Positions 8,748-18,004 are shown, numbered from the stretch's first letter. The stretch is 64,000 bases of DNA from Luteimonas panaciterrae (GCF_020511115.1 NZ_JAJAVH010000007.1:186001-250000); one strand, 5' to 3'. A program made the numbers and translations. Notes: a model not told the origin generated them from the letters alone.

Positions 8748-10163
8748 TCACGAACGCCCGTAGACGTCCTCGTAACGCACGATGTCGTCCTCGCCGAGAT
8801 AACCGCCGGACTGCACTTCGATCACTTCCAGCATCTCCGAGCCCGGATTCTCCAGCCGGTGCCGCGCGCCCAGCGGAATGTAGGTCGACTGATTGGGATG
8901 CAGGTCGAACACGTCATTGTCGCGCGTGATACGCGCGGTGCCGCGCACCACGATCCAATGCTCCGCGCGATGCTTGTGCGATTGCAGCGACAGTCGCGCG
9001 CCCGGTTTGACCTTGATGCGCTTGACCTGGAAGCCGTCATCGGCATCGATGGAATCGTAGCTGCCCCAGGGCCGGTGCACTTCGCGATGCAGGACCGCAT
9101 GGCTGCGCTGATCGGCCTTGAGCTTCGCCACCACATCCTTGACCTGCTGCACGCGATCCTTGCGCGCCACCAGCACGGCATCGTCGGTTTCCACCACGAC
9201 CAGATCATCGACGCCGACCAGCGCCACCAGTCGTCGCGCATAGGCGTAGCTGTTGCGCGTATCCACTGCGATCACGTCGCCGTGATGCGCGTTGCCGTCG
9301 CCGTCCTGTTCGCTGACTTCCCACAGCGCCGACCACGAACCGACGTCGTTCCAGCCGATATCCACCGGCAGCACCATCGCGTGATCGGTCTTCTCCATCA
9401 CCGCGTAGTCGATGGAATCCGAAGGACTGGCGGCGAATGCTTCCTTGTCGAGGCGGATGAAATCGCCGTCGTTCTTGGCCGTTTCGAAAGCGCGGCGCAC
9501 CGCGATGAGGATATCGGGACGGAAGCGCTCCAGCTCGGCCAGATAGCGCGAAGCGCGGAACAGGAACATGCCGCTGTTCCAGTAGTAGCCGCCGGCATCC
9601 AGATAGCCCTGCGCCGTGGCAGCGTCGGGTTTCTCGACGAAGCGCAGCACGCGGCGCACCCCGTCGCCCTCGGCGTCGGCTTGTATGTAGCCGAACCCCG
9701 TCTCCGGAGCCTCCGGCACGATTCCGAACGTGATCAGCGCATCTCCCGCGACGGCCGCTGCAGTTTCGACCGCGCGCCTGAATGCCTGCACGTCACGCAC
9801 CACGTGATCGGAAGGCAGCACCAGCAGCAGCGGATCGTCGCCGCCCGCCAGCGCCTGCAATGCCGCCGCCGCGATCGCGGGCGCGGTGTTGCGACCCACC
9901 GGTTCGAGCAGGATCGCGGCATGTTCCACCCCGACCAGCCGAAGCTGCTCGGCGGCGAGGAAACGATGCTCCTCGTTGGCCACCACGATCGGCGCGGCGG
10001 CGGCCAGCGGTGCCACGCGCTCCCACGTGTCCTGCAGCATCGTCCGCTCGCCGGCCAGCGCCAGGAACTGCTTGGGATAGGCCTCGCGCGACAATGGCCA
10101 TAGGCGCGTCCCCGACCCTCCCGACAGCAGGACCGGTTGCACGCGTGGATTTGCTGAACTCAT
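8748..10163 (-). CDS. manC: Mannose-1-phosphate guanylyltransferase / mannose-6-phosphate isomerase
   Basis: Bifunctional enzyme (XanB/AlgA type, 471 aa) that converts fructose-6-P to mannose-6-P and mannose-1-P to GDP-mannose for polysaccharide or LPS synthesis. The N-terminal nucleotidyltransferase carries LLSGGSGTRLWPLSREAYPKQFLAL and LRFVEKPD. The C-terminal cupin is the isomerase domain, with HREVHRPWGSYDSID, GARLSLQSHKHRAEHWIVVRG and YIPLGARHRLENPG. The isomerisation partner ManB is not in the window. It is divergent from amgK, with only 65 bp between starts, so promoters probably overlap. Confidence 0.93.
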   Translation of the reverse strand: MSSANPRVQPVLLSGGSGTRLWPLSREAYPKQFLALAGERTMLQDTWERVAPLAAAAPIVVANEEHRFLAAEQLRLVGVEHAAILLEPVGRNTAPAIAAAALQALAGGDDPLLLVLPSDHVVRDVQAFRRAVETAAAVAGDALITFGIVPEAPETGFGYIQADAEGDGVRRVLRFVEKPDAATAQGYLDAGGYYWNSGMFLFRASRYLAELERFRPDILIAVRRAFETAKNDGDFIRLDKEAFAASPSDSIDYAVMEKTDHAMVLPVDIGWNDVGSWSALWEVSEQDGDGNAHHGDVIAVDTRNSYAYARRLVALVGVDDLVVVETDDAVLVARKDRVQQVKDVVAKLKADQRSHAVLHREVHRPWGSYDSIDADDGFQVKRIKVKPGARLSLQSHKHRAEHWIVVRGTARITRDNDVFDLHPNQSTYIPLGARHRLENPGSEMLEVIEVQSGGYLGEDDIVRYEDVYGRS

Positions 10164-10228
10164 GGACCATCTCGCCCGTTGCGTGCCGGGAGTTTACCCT
10201 GTTGCACGTCAACAAGAGGCCGCACCCC

Positions 10229-11251
10229 TTGCCACACTCCGCCATACCGCGCGACCAGCAGCGTCTGGATTGGGCCCGGACCGCCACCGGCCACGATGCG
10301 CTCGATCTGCAACGCGCATCCGTCGACGCGGGTTTCCGCAGCTACTGGCGCGCCACCGCCGATGGTCAAACCTCGATGCCCTCGACGACCTGGATCGTCA
10401 TGGACTCGCCTCCCGACAAGGAGGACGCCCGTCCCTGGCTACGCATGCGCGAACTGCTCGTGGCCGGCGGCGTGCGCGTGCCCGAGGTGCTGGCGCAGGA
10501 TGTCGAGCATGGCTTCCTGCTGCTCGAAGACCTCGGCGGCCCGACGCTCGCGCAAATCTTGAACGAAGACAATGCCGATGCGCATTTCGACGCCGCGATC
10601 GAACAGTTGCTGCGACTGCAGTCGATCGCGCCTCCGTCCGATCTCGGCAGCTTCGGCGAAGCATTGCTGCAACGCGATGCGGGGTTGTTCGAGGAATGGT
10701 TCCTCGGGCGTCATCTCGGGCTGCAACTGGACTGCGGCGACAGCGATCGCCTGGAACTCGTGCAACGCCGCCTGATGGACAACGCGCTGGGGCAGAAACG
10801 CGTGCTCACCCATCGCGATTACATGCCGCGCAACCTGATGCCCGTATCCGACGGGCCGGCCGTGCTGGATTTCCAGGACCTGGTCAGCGGCCCGATCGCC
10901 TACGACCCGGTCAGCCTGTTCAAGGATGCCTTCCTCAGCTGGCCACTGGCGCGCGTGGATGGCTGGCTCGCGCGCTACCACGCGCGCGCGGCGGCGGCCG
11001 GACTTCCCGTGCCCGCTCTCGATGTCTTCATGCGCGATGCCGACTGGCTCGGCGTGCAACGCCATCTCAAGATCCTCGGCATCTTCTCGCGTCTGCATCA
11101 TCGCGATGGCAAGTCGCGCTACATTGCCGACGCGCCGCGCTTCATCGCCTATCTCGACGAAGTGTTGCCGCGGCATCCGCAGCTGCACCCACTCATCGAT
11201 CTGATCGAAATGCGGGTGAAGCCGGCCATGCGCACAGGCGTCGCCGCATGA
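10229..11251 (+). CDS. amgK: N-acetylmuramate/N-acetylglucosamine kinase AmgK
   Basis: Aminoglycoside-phosphotransferase-fold sugar kinase that phosphorylates MurNAc or GlcNAc at C1 in the MurU-dependent peptidoglycan recycling route. DASFRRY-like DAGFRSYWRA, WIVMDSPPDKED, the catalytic LTHRDYMPRNLM and the metal motif VLDFQDLVSGPIAYDPVSLFKD are visible. No ATG sits at the right place: TTG at 10229 (340 aa) and TTG at 10202 (349 aa, GGAG 9 bp upstream) both fit, so the start is uncertain. The stop overlaps murU by 4 bp (ATGA). The pairing with murU strongly supports the function. Confidence 0.85.
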   Translation: MPHSAIPRDQQRLDWARTATGHDALDLQRASVDAGFRSYWRATADGQTSMPSTTWIVMDSPPDKEDARPWLRMRELLVAGGVRVPEVLAQDVEHGFLLLEDLGGPTLAQILNEDNADAHFDAAIEQLLRLQSIAPPSDLGSFGEALLQRDAGLFEEWFLGRHLGLQLDCGDSDRLELVQRRLMDNALGQKRVLTHRDYMPRNLMPVSDGPAVLDFQDLVSGPIAYDPVSLFKDAFLSWPLARVDGWLARYHARAAAAGLPVPALDVFMRDADWLGVQRHLKILGIFSRLHHRDGKSRYIADAPRFIAYLDEVLPRHPQLHPLIDLIEMRVKPAMRTGVAA

Positions 11252-11976
11252 AGGCATTGATCTTCGCCGCCGGGCTCGGCGAACGCATGCGCCCGCTCAC
11301 CGAAACCACGCCGAAGCCCTTGTTGCAGGCGGGCGGTAAACCCCTGATCGTCTGGCATCTGGAAAAACTGGCGGCGCTCGGCATCCGCGATGTGGTGATC
11401 AACACCTCGTGGCTGGCCGAACAGTTCCCACGCACGCTCGGCGACGGCGCGCACTGGGGATTGCGCATCGCCTATTCCTACGAAGGCGGGACGCCGCTGG
11501 AAACCGGCGGCGGCATGCTGCATGCCCTACCCTTGCTCGGCGCCGAGCCCTTCCTGCTGGTCAACGGCGACATCTGGACCGATTTCGATTTCGCCACGCT
11601 GCCGCTCTCACCGCCCGGGCTCGCGCACCTGGTCATGGTCGACTCGCCCGGATATGCCACGCAGGGCGATTTCGCCCTCGACGAAAACGGCCTCGTGCGT
11701 TCGGAAGGCGCGCGCATGCTCACCTATTCCGGCATCGGCATCTACCGGCCGGAACTGCTCGCCGGATGGCGCGGGACGATCGATCCGACAGCGGAGGCGC
11801 AGCAGACACCGCCGCGCTTCAAGCTCGCTCCGCTGCTGCGCGCGGCGATGAAAGATGGAAGCATTTCCGGCGAACACCATCGCGGCGCCTGGACCGACGT
11901 CGGCACACCGGAACGATTGCGACAACTCGATGCATCGCTCGCCATGCACGGCGAAAACACGTCAAGCCGACAATAA
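11248..11976 (+). CDS. murU: N-acetylmuramate-1-phosphate uridylyltransferase MurU
   Basis: Nucleotidyltransferase that turns MurNAc-1-P and UTP into UDP-MurNAc, the step after AmgK. This lets recycled MurNAc bypass MurA, the fosfomycin target (the murA gene is also in this window, at 33928). It has 242 residues. It opens with the sugar-nucleotidyltransferase loop FAAGLGERMRPLTETTPKPLL, followed by LETGGGMLHALPLLG and LLVNGDIWTDFD, and ends in GAWTDVGTPERLRQLD. The ATGA overlap with amgK indicates a two-gene operon. A hairpin at 12015-12041 may end it. Confidence 0.88.
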   Translation: MKALIFAAGLGERMRPLTETTPKPLLQAGGKPLIVWHLEKLAALGIRDVVINTSWLAEQFPRTLGDGAHWGLRIAYSYEGGTPLETGGGMLHALPLLGAEPFLLVNGDIWTDFDFATLPLSPPGLAHLVMVDSPGYATQGDFALDENGLVRSEGARMLTYSGIGIYRPELLAGWRGTIDPTAEAQQTPPRFKLAPLLRAAMKDGSISGEHHRGAWTDVGTPERLRQLDASLAMHGENTSSRQ

Positions 11977-12279
11977 GCGGTTTGGAATTCCGGGAAGAAC
12001 GAATCAAGGATTCGTCCGCGCGGTGAAACAACCCGCGCGGATCGGATGACGCGGCTTCGAACCGTCGCGCTCACACCACAACATCCTTGCAACGCCGATT
12101 ACCGATCCGTAACGCAGAAAGGCGACGACGCCCTACCTCTGCGTCATTTCGATTCGTTATCTGAAAATCAGAAGGACGCGTTGGGGTGATGCGCGCCGGA
12201 TGCGTTCTGTGTAAGGGGACGCGAAGAGCCGAGAGCTGAGCGTCACTCGCTCACTCTTTACCAGTATGGAAATCACTCG
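11977..12279. other. Intergenic region murU to subtilase
   Basis: About 300 bp without a gene. It holds the hairpin at 12015-12041 and, near the subtilase, a direct leader with no clear promoter boxes. CTCACTCTTTACCAGTATGG sits just upstream of the protease start. I see no tRNA or small-RNA fold that I can support. Confidence 0.6.
12015..12041. terminator. Hairpin after murU
   Basis: TCCGCGCGG at 12015-12023 pairs perfectly with CCGCGCGGA at 12033-12041 around a 9-nt A-rich loop. There is no T-run, so intrinsic termination is only possible, not shown. Confidence 0.4.
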
Positions 12280-14730
12280 ATGAAGAAGTTGTCTAAGCGG
12301 AAATTCGCCGTTCTCGGACTCGTCGCCGCCTGCGCCGGTGTCCTCGTCATCGCACGCCAACCGGCCGCGCAATCACCGACGATCGGCACGCAACATAATC
12401 CCCTCGCCACCAACAGCAATACCCTCAGCGGATTGCTATCGCCGACATCCCAGCCCGTCGCGTATTCGACTCCGACCCCACGCAATCCCGCGCAAGCGAA
12501 ACTTGGTGCCGGCCAATTGCTGCAGGCAGTGCAATTGTTCGCGCAGAACCAGAGCGGGATCGCGCCGGCATCGCAGAACAGCACGCCGGCACGCGCAACC
12601 CGGAGCAGCACATCTCAAGCCTCCATCGCGGCGCAGATCGCCGCGCTCGACGCGGCCGGCATTCCACTGAGTTTCCGCGACGGCGAGAAGGTCAAGATCA
12701 ACATCAATCTGGGGCTGCCCTTCGAGGAGCTCCAGAATCCGAGCCTGCTCGATCGCGCCACTTCCACGCTGCACGAAACCCTGCTTTCCGCCGGCCTGGA
12801 AGCGCAGAAGATCAACGGCTCCCCCAGCCTCGAGGCCAAGGTGCCGCTGGCACGCCTGGAATGGGTGGCAGGCCTGGCTTCTGTAGCCCAGGTTTCGTTG
12901 ATGGTGATGCCGCAAACCGTGGCGTTCACCGATGGCGCCGGCGCGAGCAATCTCGACAAGCTGCGTTCGCTCGGCAATTACGATCAGCTGACGGCGGGAT
13001 TGCGTCGCGATCTCAAGGGCGAAGGGCTGACGATCGCCGTATTCGACCAGTTCGCCGACACCGCCGGCGAAATCAAGAAACTGCAGGACGCTAGCGAATG
13101 GCCGAAAAACACCACGTCCGTGACCGACAAAGTGACGCTGTTCAAACCGACGGCGGGTGCGTTCGGTTACACCGCGCAGAAACACGGCAACGCCGTGGTC
13201 GAGATCGTCTACGACCTCGCGCCTGAAGCCAAATACCGTATCTACGACGCCGGCCAGACTGGCGATTGGGTGAAAGGTATCCAGGATGCGGCCAATCTCA
13301 ATGCGCTCAATGAGCCACAGGGTGAACCACGCGCGCAGGTGATCACCGCATCGCAGGGCACGACGCTGCTCGCTCCCGGCGACGGCACCAGCACCGGCAG
13401 CAGTAATCTCAAAGGGCTGTACGATGCGCTAGAAGCTGCCTCACGCAATGGCGTCCTGATCTTCAACGCAGCCGGCAACGAAGCAGACGGCAAGTATTGG
13501 GACGGCGACGCCACCGCCGGGGATGGCATCAATGTTGTGCAGGATTTCGACGCCGGCAACCGCGATGCCAACGATCAGCCGATCCTCGACAGCATCAATC
13601 GTGTGCGCAACACGCAGTTCGCCGACTGCGTCCCCGTCGGCTCGACCGTCCGCGCCAATGATGGCTTCGCACAGATCATCGTGAGACTGGCCTGGAACGA
13701 TTGGACCAGCGCCAACAACACGACCAATGCCGATTACAAGCTCGAATTGGTGTATTGGGGTGATGAAGTGCGCAACTGGTTGGGGCAAGTCACTCAGGCA
13801 GCTGGTTGGAGAGTGCTCAATACGGCCGACACCGCTCAGACTGGCCAGCCCGGCCAGGAACCCACCGAATTCGTCGGCGTGCAACTTCCCAGCGCGGCCA
13901 AGACTTCGCAGTGCAATGGCGTTTTCAATTGGTCGGGAGCCGGTTTCGCCGGCGGCGGCAAGTTCGGCGTTCGCGTGACTCGCAAGACCGCCAATGTGAG
14001 CAATTTCCTGCGGCTGTCCGCGAGCGGTTACAACGGCAAGCTGGGATATTCGCAGTCGGCTCGCTCACTCGTTCAACCCGCTGATCTGGCCAGCGTCGTC
14101 ACGGTGGCGGCCCTGGACGCGGCGACCTCGAACCTGGAAGCCTACAGCTCACGCGGCCCGATCCTGGCTGCCGGTGGCGCGCGTCCGGCAGGACAGGCCG
14201 AGGGCAACGCCAAGCCCGATCTGGCGAATTTCGCCAACGTCGACACCGTCAGCTACGGCGACAATGCGTTCAACGGCACATCCTCCGCGACACCGCACGC
14301 CGCCGCGCTGGCACTGCTCGGCCTGCAACATCAGCGCCAGCTCACCAACGCGACGGTGCCGGCGCCGTTGCCAGCGGATGCGACCGCGCAGCAGAAAGCC
14401 GATCGCGCCGCCTTGTTGAAGCAGCGCAACGTCAATCTGTCCGATTCGACCTACGACTCCCTGATCTACGTCGCCAGCACCGGCGGCAATGATCTGGGCG
14501 ATGCAGGATTGGACGCCAGCTATGGTCATGGCCGCCTCAAGTTCCACGACCAGGCGGAAGCCTGCTTCCTGGCGGCGACCTATGACGCCAAGTATCGCTC
14601 GCTGCTGCCGGCGCAGCTCAGTCCGCTCCCCGAAGGGCAGAAGAGCTACGACCAGCTGCAGACCGAGAACAGCACGCTCTGCGCGGCCGTGGCCGCCGGC
14701 AACGCAATTGCGCCGACAGCGGTGAATTGA
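12280..14730 (+). CDS. Secreted S8 subtilisin-like serine protease
   Basis: An 816-residue exported protease. The N-terminus (MKKLSKRKFAVLGLVAACAG) is a signal peptide or signal anchor, then a low-complexity stretch to about residue 110. The catalytic triad can be placed: Asp256 in LTIAVFDQFAD, His302 in KHGNAVVEIVYDLAP and Ser668 in FNGTSSATPHAA. The Asp motif has DQF where most subtilases have D(S/T)G. About 360 residues separate His and Ser, which leaves room for an inserted beta domain (residues about 440-590, with LELVYWGDEV and VGVQLPSAAKTSQC). A strong terminator follows, so it is monocistronic. Substrate unknown. Confidence 0.85.
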   Translation: MKKLSKRKFAVLGLVAACAGVLVIARQPAAQSPTIGTQHNPLATNSNTLSGLLSPTSQPVAYSTPTPRNPAQAKLGAGQLLQAVQLFAQNQSGIAPASQNSTPARATRSSTSQASIAAQIAALDAAGIPLSFRDGEKVKININLGLPFEELQNPSLLDRATSTLHETLLSAGLEAQKINGSPSLEAKVPLARLEWVAGLASVAQVSLMVMPQTVAFTDGAGASNLDKLRSLGNYDQLTAGLRRDLKGEGLTIAVFDQFADTAGEIKKLQDASEWPKNTTSVTDKVTLFKPTAGAFGYTAQKHGNAVVEIVYDLAPEAKYRIYDAGQTGDWVKGIQDAANLNALNEPQGEPRAQVITASQGTTLLAPGDGTSTGSSNLKGLYDALEAASRNGVLIFNAAGNEADGKYWDGDATAGDGINVVQDFDAGNRDANDQPILDSINRVRNTQFADCVPVGSTVRANDGFAQIIVRLAWNDWTSANNTTNADYKLELVYWGDEVRNWLGQVTQAAGWRVLNTADTAQTGQPGQEPTEFVGVQLPSAAKTSQCNGVFNWSGAGFAGGGKFGVRVTRKTANVSNFLRLSASGYNGKLGYSQSARSLVQPADLASVVTVAALDAATSNLEAYSSRGPILAAGGARPAGQAEGNAKPDLANFANVDTVSYGDNAFNGTSSATPHAAALALLGLQHQRQLTNATVPAPLPADATAQQKADRAALLKQRNVNLSDSTYDSLIYVASTGGNDLGDAGLDASYGHGRLKFHDQAEACFLAATYDAKYRSLLPAQLSPLPEGQKSYDQLQTENSTLCAAVAAGNAIAPTAVN

Positions 14731-14785
14731 ACCACTGAAGCGCAAGACGTCCGCGCCGCTGCGGGGCGGCGCGGGCTCTCTCCTC

Positions 14786-14816
14786 AGCACCGGGGGAATC
14801 TCCGGTGCTTTTTTTA
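14786..14816 (+). terminator. Rho-independent terminator of the subtilase gene
   Basis: AGCACCGG at 14786-14793 pairs with CCGGTGCT at 14802-14809 around an 8-nt loop, followed directly by a run of seven T. This is the clearest intrinsic terminator in the window. Confidence 0.9.
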
Positions 14817-14938
14817 TTCCGGTGATCAGGCGATCGGCCGGGCAGCGAACGGCATTCCGATCTCGGCCCTCACACGCTTGCATGTGACATCATCGGACGG
14901 AAGAATTCGCGGCGAAAACCTTCCATGCCCGCCCTGCA

Positions 14939-15490
14939 ATGACCGCGAATCCGATTTCGACCAGCAAGTTCCTCAGCCTGATCCTGCGCCACGAACCCGA
15001 GGCGATCGGCCTGATGCTGGACGGCCAGGGCTGGGCACAAATCGATGAATTGATCCTGCTCGCCAACGCGCGCGGGCATGCGCTGTCGCGCGATCTCGTC
15101 GAACAGGTCGTACGCGAGAGCGACAAGAAGCGCTTCGCGATCAGCGACGACGGCCTGCGCATTCGCGCCAACCAGGGCCATTCGATCGGAATCGACCTGG
15201 CATTGACGCCGCAAGCCCCTCCATCCACGCTCTACCACGGCACAGCGACCCGCTTCGCTGCGTCGATCCGCGAACAGGGATTGCTCAAACGCGATCGCCA
15301 GCACGTGCACCTGTCGCCAGATACCGATACCGCGATCAAAGTCGGCAGTCGTCACGGCAAGCCTCTGGTGTTGACGATCCGCGCGGGCGAGATGCACGAA
15401 CGCGGCATGGCTTTCTTCCGTTCCGAGAACGGCGTCTGGCTGACCGACGCCGTGGCGCCGGAATTCATCGACTGGCCCGCGCAGGAGTGA
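14939..15490 (+). CDS. kptA: RNA 2'-phosphotransferase KptA/Tpt1
   Basis: A 183-residue Tpt1/KptA enzyme that moves an internal RNA 2'-phosphate to NAD+, giving ADP-ribose 1''-2'' cyclic phosphate and nicotinamide. The N-terminal winged-helix lobe has SKFLSLILRHEPEAIGLMLDGQGWA. The C-terminal NAD-binding lobe has TLYHGTATRFAASIREQGLLKRDRQHVHLS and VGSRHGKPLVL. Bacterial hosts generally lack the 2'-phospho tRNA splice junction, so the native substrate is unclear. The macrodomain gene starts 3 bp after its stop, which points to one transcript and a shared ADP-ribose pathway. Confidence 0.92.
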   Translation: MTANPISTSKFLSLILRHEPEAIGLMLDGQGWAQIDELILLANARGHALSRDLVEQVVRESDKKRFAISDDGLRIRANQGHSIGIDLALTPQAPPSTLYHGTATRFAASIREQGLLKRDRQHVHLSPDTDTAIKVGSRHGKPLVLTIRAGEMHERGMAFFRSENGVWLTDAVAPEFIDWPAQE

Positions 15491-15493
15491 CGC

Positions 15494-16000
15494 ATGCGAT
15501 TGAGCGCACTGCAAGGCGACATCACCACGCTCGCGCTCGATGCGATCGTCAACGCGGCCAATTCCTCGCTGCTCGGCGGCGGCGGCGTGGACGGGGCGAT
15601 CCATCGCGCCGCCGGCCCCGATCTCGTTGCCGAATGCCGTCTTCTGCACGGCTGCAAGACCGGGGAGGCCAAGCTCACACGCGGCTATCGCCTGCCGGCG
15701 AAATACGTGATCCACACGGTCGGCCCGGTCTGGCGCGGCGGCAGCGATGGCGAGCCGGAATTGCTGGCTTCGTGCTATCGGCGCTCGCTCGAAGTCGCGG
15801 CGAAGCATGACATCGCCAGCATCACTTTCCCGTGCATCAGCACCGGCATCTTTGGGTATCCGCCAGAGCCTGCGGCGCGCATCGCCATCGCGACGGTGCG
15901 CGAAACGCTGGCGTCGCTCGATGCGATCGAGGAAGTGGTGTTCTGTTGTTTCTCGACGGGCGATCTCGCCATCTATCGCGACCTGCTCGCTGAAACCTGA
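15494..16000 (+). CDS. Macrodomain ADP-ribose (deacetyl)hydrolase, YmdB/MacroD type
   Basis: A 168-residue single macrodomain. [34 protein letters not shown] is the classic ADP-ribose binding and catalytic loop of MacroD/YmdB enzymes, and [10 protein letters not shown] is the diphosphate-binding loop. Relatives hydrolyse O-acetyl-ADP-ribose, mono-ADP-ribosyl esters or ADP-ribose-1''-phosphate. Start ATG 15494 lies 3 bp after the kptA stop with a GCAGGAG-type ribosome site inside the kptA end. By position it could process the ADP-ribose phosphate made by KptA or remove ADP-ribose from nucleic-acid ends; this is an inference. Confidence 0.9.
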   Translation: MRLSALQGDITTLALDAIVNAANSSLLGGGGVDGAIHRAAGPDLVAECRLLHGCKTGEAKLTRGYRLPAKYVIHTVGPVWRGGSDGEPELLASCYRRSLEVAAKHDIASITFPCISTGIFGYPPEPAARIAIATVRETLASLDAIEEVVFCCFSTGDLAIYRDLLAET

Positions 16001-16030
16001 TCGTCATTGCCGCGCAGGCGGGAATGACGA
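16001..16030. repeat. REP-like palindrome
   Basis: TCGTCATTGCCGC at 16001-16013 pairs with GCGGGAATGACGA at 16018-16030 with one mismatch and a 4-nt loop. The same CGTCATTCCCGC core recurs twice at 42740-42838. It lies between the convergent ends of the macrodomain gene and hda. Confidence 0.7.
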
Positions 16031-16048
16031 CAGTCGAGTGACGAGGGA

Positions 16049-16813
16049 TCAGTCGATTCCCAAGGTCTGACGCAGGAACGGCACGGTGATGCGCCGCTGC
16101 GCCGCGAGCGACGCGCGATCGAGCGTGTCGAGCAGCGCGGCCAGGCTGGCGAGGTCGCGATCGACGCGCTTGAGCAGCCAGTCGATCGCCGCATCCTCGA
16201 TCACCAGGCCACGGCGTTGTGCGCGAAGGCGCAGCATCTCGCGCCGGCCGGCGTCGCCGAGCATCGTCAGCACGACACGCGTGCACTGCGAGAGTCGAGA
16301 ATGCAGATCCGGCAGCACCAACCCCAAGGCATCCGGCGCCTTGCGCGCGGTGTAGAGCACGGCCTTGCCCGCGTCGAAGGCACGATTATGGAAATCGAAC
16401 AGCGCGACCTCGTCATCGCGATCACCGGCGATGACGTCGAGTCCGTCGAGCGCGATCAGATCGTTGTCGTGCAGGGACGCGAGCGCATCGCGCAGTCTTC
16501 CCGCGGCCGCCGTCAGTGGCAGATAGGCACTGCGACGCCCCGCGGATTCGGCCGCGGCGCAAGCAGCGAGCGCCAGATGCGTCTTGCCCGCCCCCGCGCT
16601 TCCAGTGAGATAGAGCCCACGGACAATCGCCTCATCCGCCGCGCGCTCACCATCCACTCCTGACGACATCGCCACCAACAGCGGCAACGCGCCCTCGGGC
16701 GCGGCAACGAAGGTCTCGAAGCGCTGATCCGGCGGATAGCGCAAGGCCAGGGGCAGTTGCGCACCCTGCCCTGCGCCCGCTCCCGTCTTCGGACCTGAAA
16801 CCGACCGGCTCAC
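16049..16813 (-). CDS. hda: DnaA regulatory inactivator Hda
   Basis: An AAA+ DnaA paralogue (254 aa) that, with the beta clamp, promotes ATP hydrolysis by DnaA after initiation. The clamp-binding type motif near the N-terminus is QLPLALRYPPDQRFETFV. Walker A is GSAGAGKTH, Walker B LIALDGLDVI, and the sensor and box VII region reads LPDLHSRLSQCTRVVL. The C-terminal DNA-binding domain IV of DnaA is absent, as expected for Hda. The start overlaps the upstream permease stop by 4 bp, a pairing common in xanthomonads. Confidence 0.92.
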   Translation of the reverse strand: MSRSVSGPKTGAGAGQGAQLPLALRYPPDQRFETFVAAPEGALPLLVAMSSGVDGERAADEAIVRGLYLTGSAGAGKTHLALAACAAAESAGRRSAYLPLTAAAGRLRDALASLHDNDLIALDGLDVIAGDRDDEVALFDFHNRAFDAGKAVLYTARKAPDALGLVLPDLHSRLSQCTRVVLTMLGDAGRREMLRLRAQRRGLVIEDAAIDWLLKRVDRDLASLAALLDTLDRASLAAQRRITVPFLRQTLGID

Positions 16814-17994
16814 GCCTGGTCGCCGTCCTTGCCGTCGTTGGAAGGTTTGGCGCTGTCCGGAACGATGATGCTGCTTTCAGCGGGCGCTTCCGGCATCACG
16901 ATCGCCGGCGCATCGCCGGCGTACAGGCGGCTGTGCGTGTAGCGCTCGTGCGCGTAGCGCAGCAGCACGTTGGCGACCGCCGCCACCGGCAGCGCCAGCA
17001 GCATGCCGAGGAAGCCGAACAGTTGCCCGCCCGCGAGCACGGCGAAGATCACCGCCACCGGATGCAGGCCGATGCGATCGCCGACCAGTTTCGGCGTCAG
17101 CCAATAGCTCTCGATGATTTGGCCGATGCCGAACACCGCCAGCACGCCCGCCACGTGTTTCCAGTCGCCGTATTGCACCAGCGCGGCGATCACGCCGAAC
17201 ACCACGCCGCTGACCGGGCCGAGATACGGCACGAAGGTGAGCAAGCCGGCGACGATGCCGATCAACAGACCGAGATCGAGCCCCACCGCCCACAACCCGA
17301 AGCCGTACATCGCGCCCAGGATCAGCATCACCGTGAACTGGCCGCGCAGGAAACCGCCGAGCATGCTGCTGGACTCGTTGGCCAGCCGCGAAACGGTGCC
17401 CAGGTACGCACGCGGCACCAGCGCGGCGACGCGTTCGATGAAGACGTCCCAGTCGCGCAGGAAGAAGAACGTCAGCACCGGGATCAGCACGATGTTGGCC
17501 ATCCATGCGAACAGCGCGAAACCCGAACGCGACAGATAGCCGAGCGCGGTGGTGGCGATGCCGCCGGCGCGCTCCCAGTGCGTGCGGACCTGCTCGATCA
17601 GGTATTCCGGATCGAGCCAGGTGGCGATCTCCAGACCGGTGCGATGCTCGATCCACGGCACGGCGGTGTAGATGAACCAGTCGCGATACTGCGGCAGCGA
17701 TTCGACCAGGGTGAGGATCTGGCGCTGGATGGTCGGCACCAGGATCACCAGCAGCAAGGCCAGCAGCAGCGCCATCAAGGTGAACACCAGGATCACCGCG
17801 GTGTTGCGCGAGCGGCCGCGGCGCTCGAGCCAGTCGACCAGCGGATCGCCCAGCCAGCCCAGCAGCGCGGCGACCACGAACGGCGTGAGCACGGGGCCGA
17901 GCAGCCAGATCAGCCAGCCGGCGGCGAGCGCCACCAGCGCCCACTGCAGGCGTTTGAGGAACAGCGCGATGTCGCCCAGCGCTTCAGCGTTCAT
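16810..17994 (-). CDS. AI-2E family (PerM-like) membrane transporter
   Basis: A 394-residue inner-membrane protein of the AI-2E/PerM family with about seven to eight hydrophobic segments. Examples are VALAAGWLIWLLGPVLTPFVVAALLGW near the N-terminus and LLIGIVAGLLTFVPYLGPVSGVVFGVIAALVQYG in the family's conserved centre. GDRIGLHPVAVIFAVLAGGQLFGFLGMLLALPVAAV is the C-terminal signature. Substrates differ between members (autoinducer export, Na+/H+ exchange), so none is assigned. It is co-directional with hda (4-bp overlap) and 10 bp downstream of the DUF2066 gene. Confidence 0.88.
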   Translation of the reverse strand: MNAEALGDIALFLKRLQWALVALAAGWLIWLLGPVLTPFVVAALLGWLGDPLVDWLERRGRSRNTAVILVFTLMALLLALLLVILVPTIQRQILTLVESLPQYRDWFIYTAVPWIEHRTGLEIATWLDPEYLIEQVRTHWERAGGIATTALGYLSRSGFALFAWMANIVLIPVLTFFFLRDWDVFIERVAALVPRAYLGTVSRLANESSSMLGGFLRGQFTVMLILGAMYGFGLWAVGLDLGLLIGIVAGLLTFVPYLGPVSGVVFGVIAALVQYGDWKHVAGVLAVFGIGQIIESYWLTPKLVGDRIGLHPVAVIFAVLAGGQLFGFLGMLLALPVAAVANVLLRYAHERYTHSRLYAGDAPAIVMPEAPAESSIIVPDSAKPSNDGKDGDQA

Positions 17995-18004
17995 GTTCGA
18001 GGCC

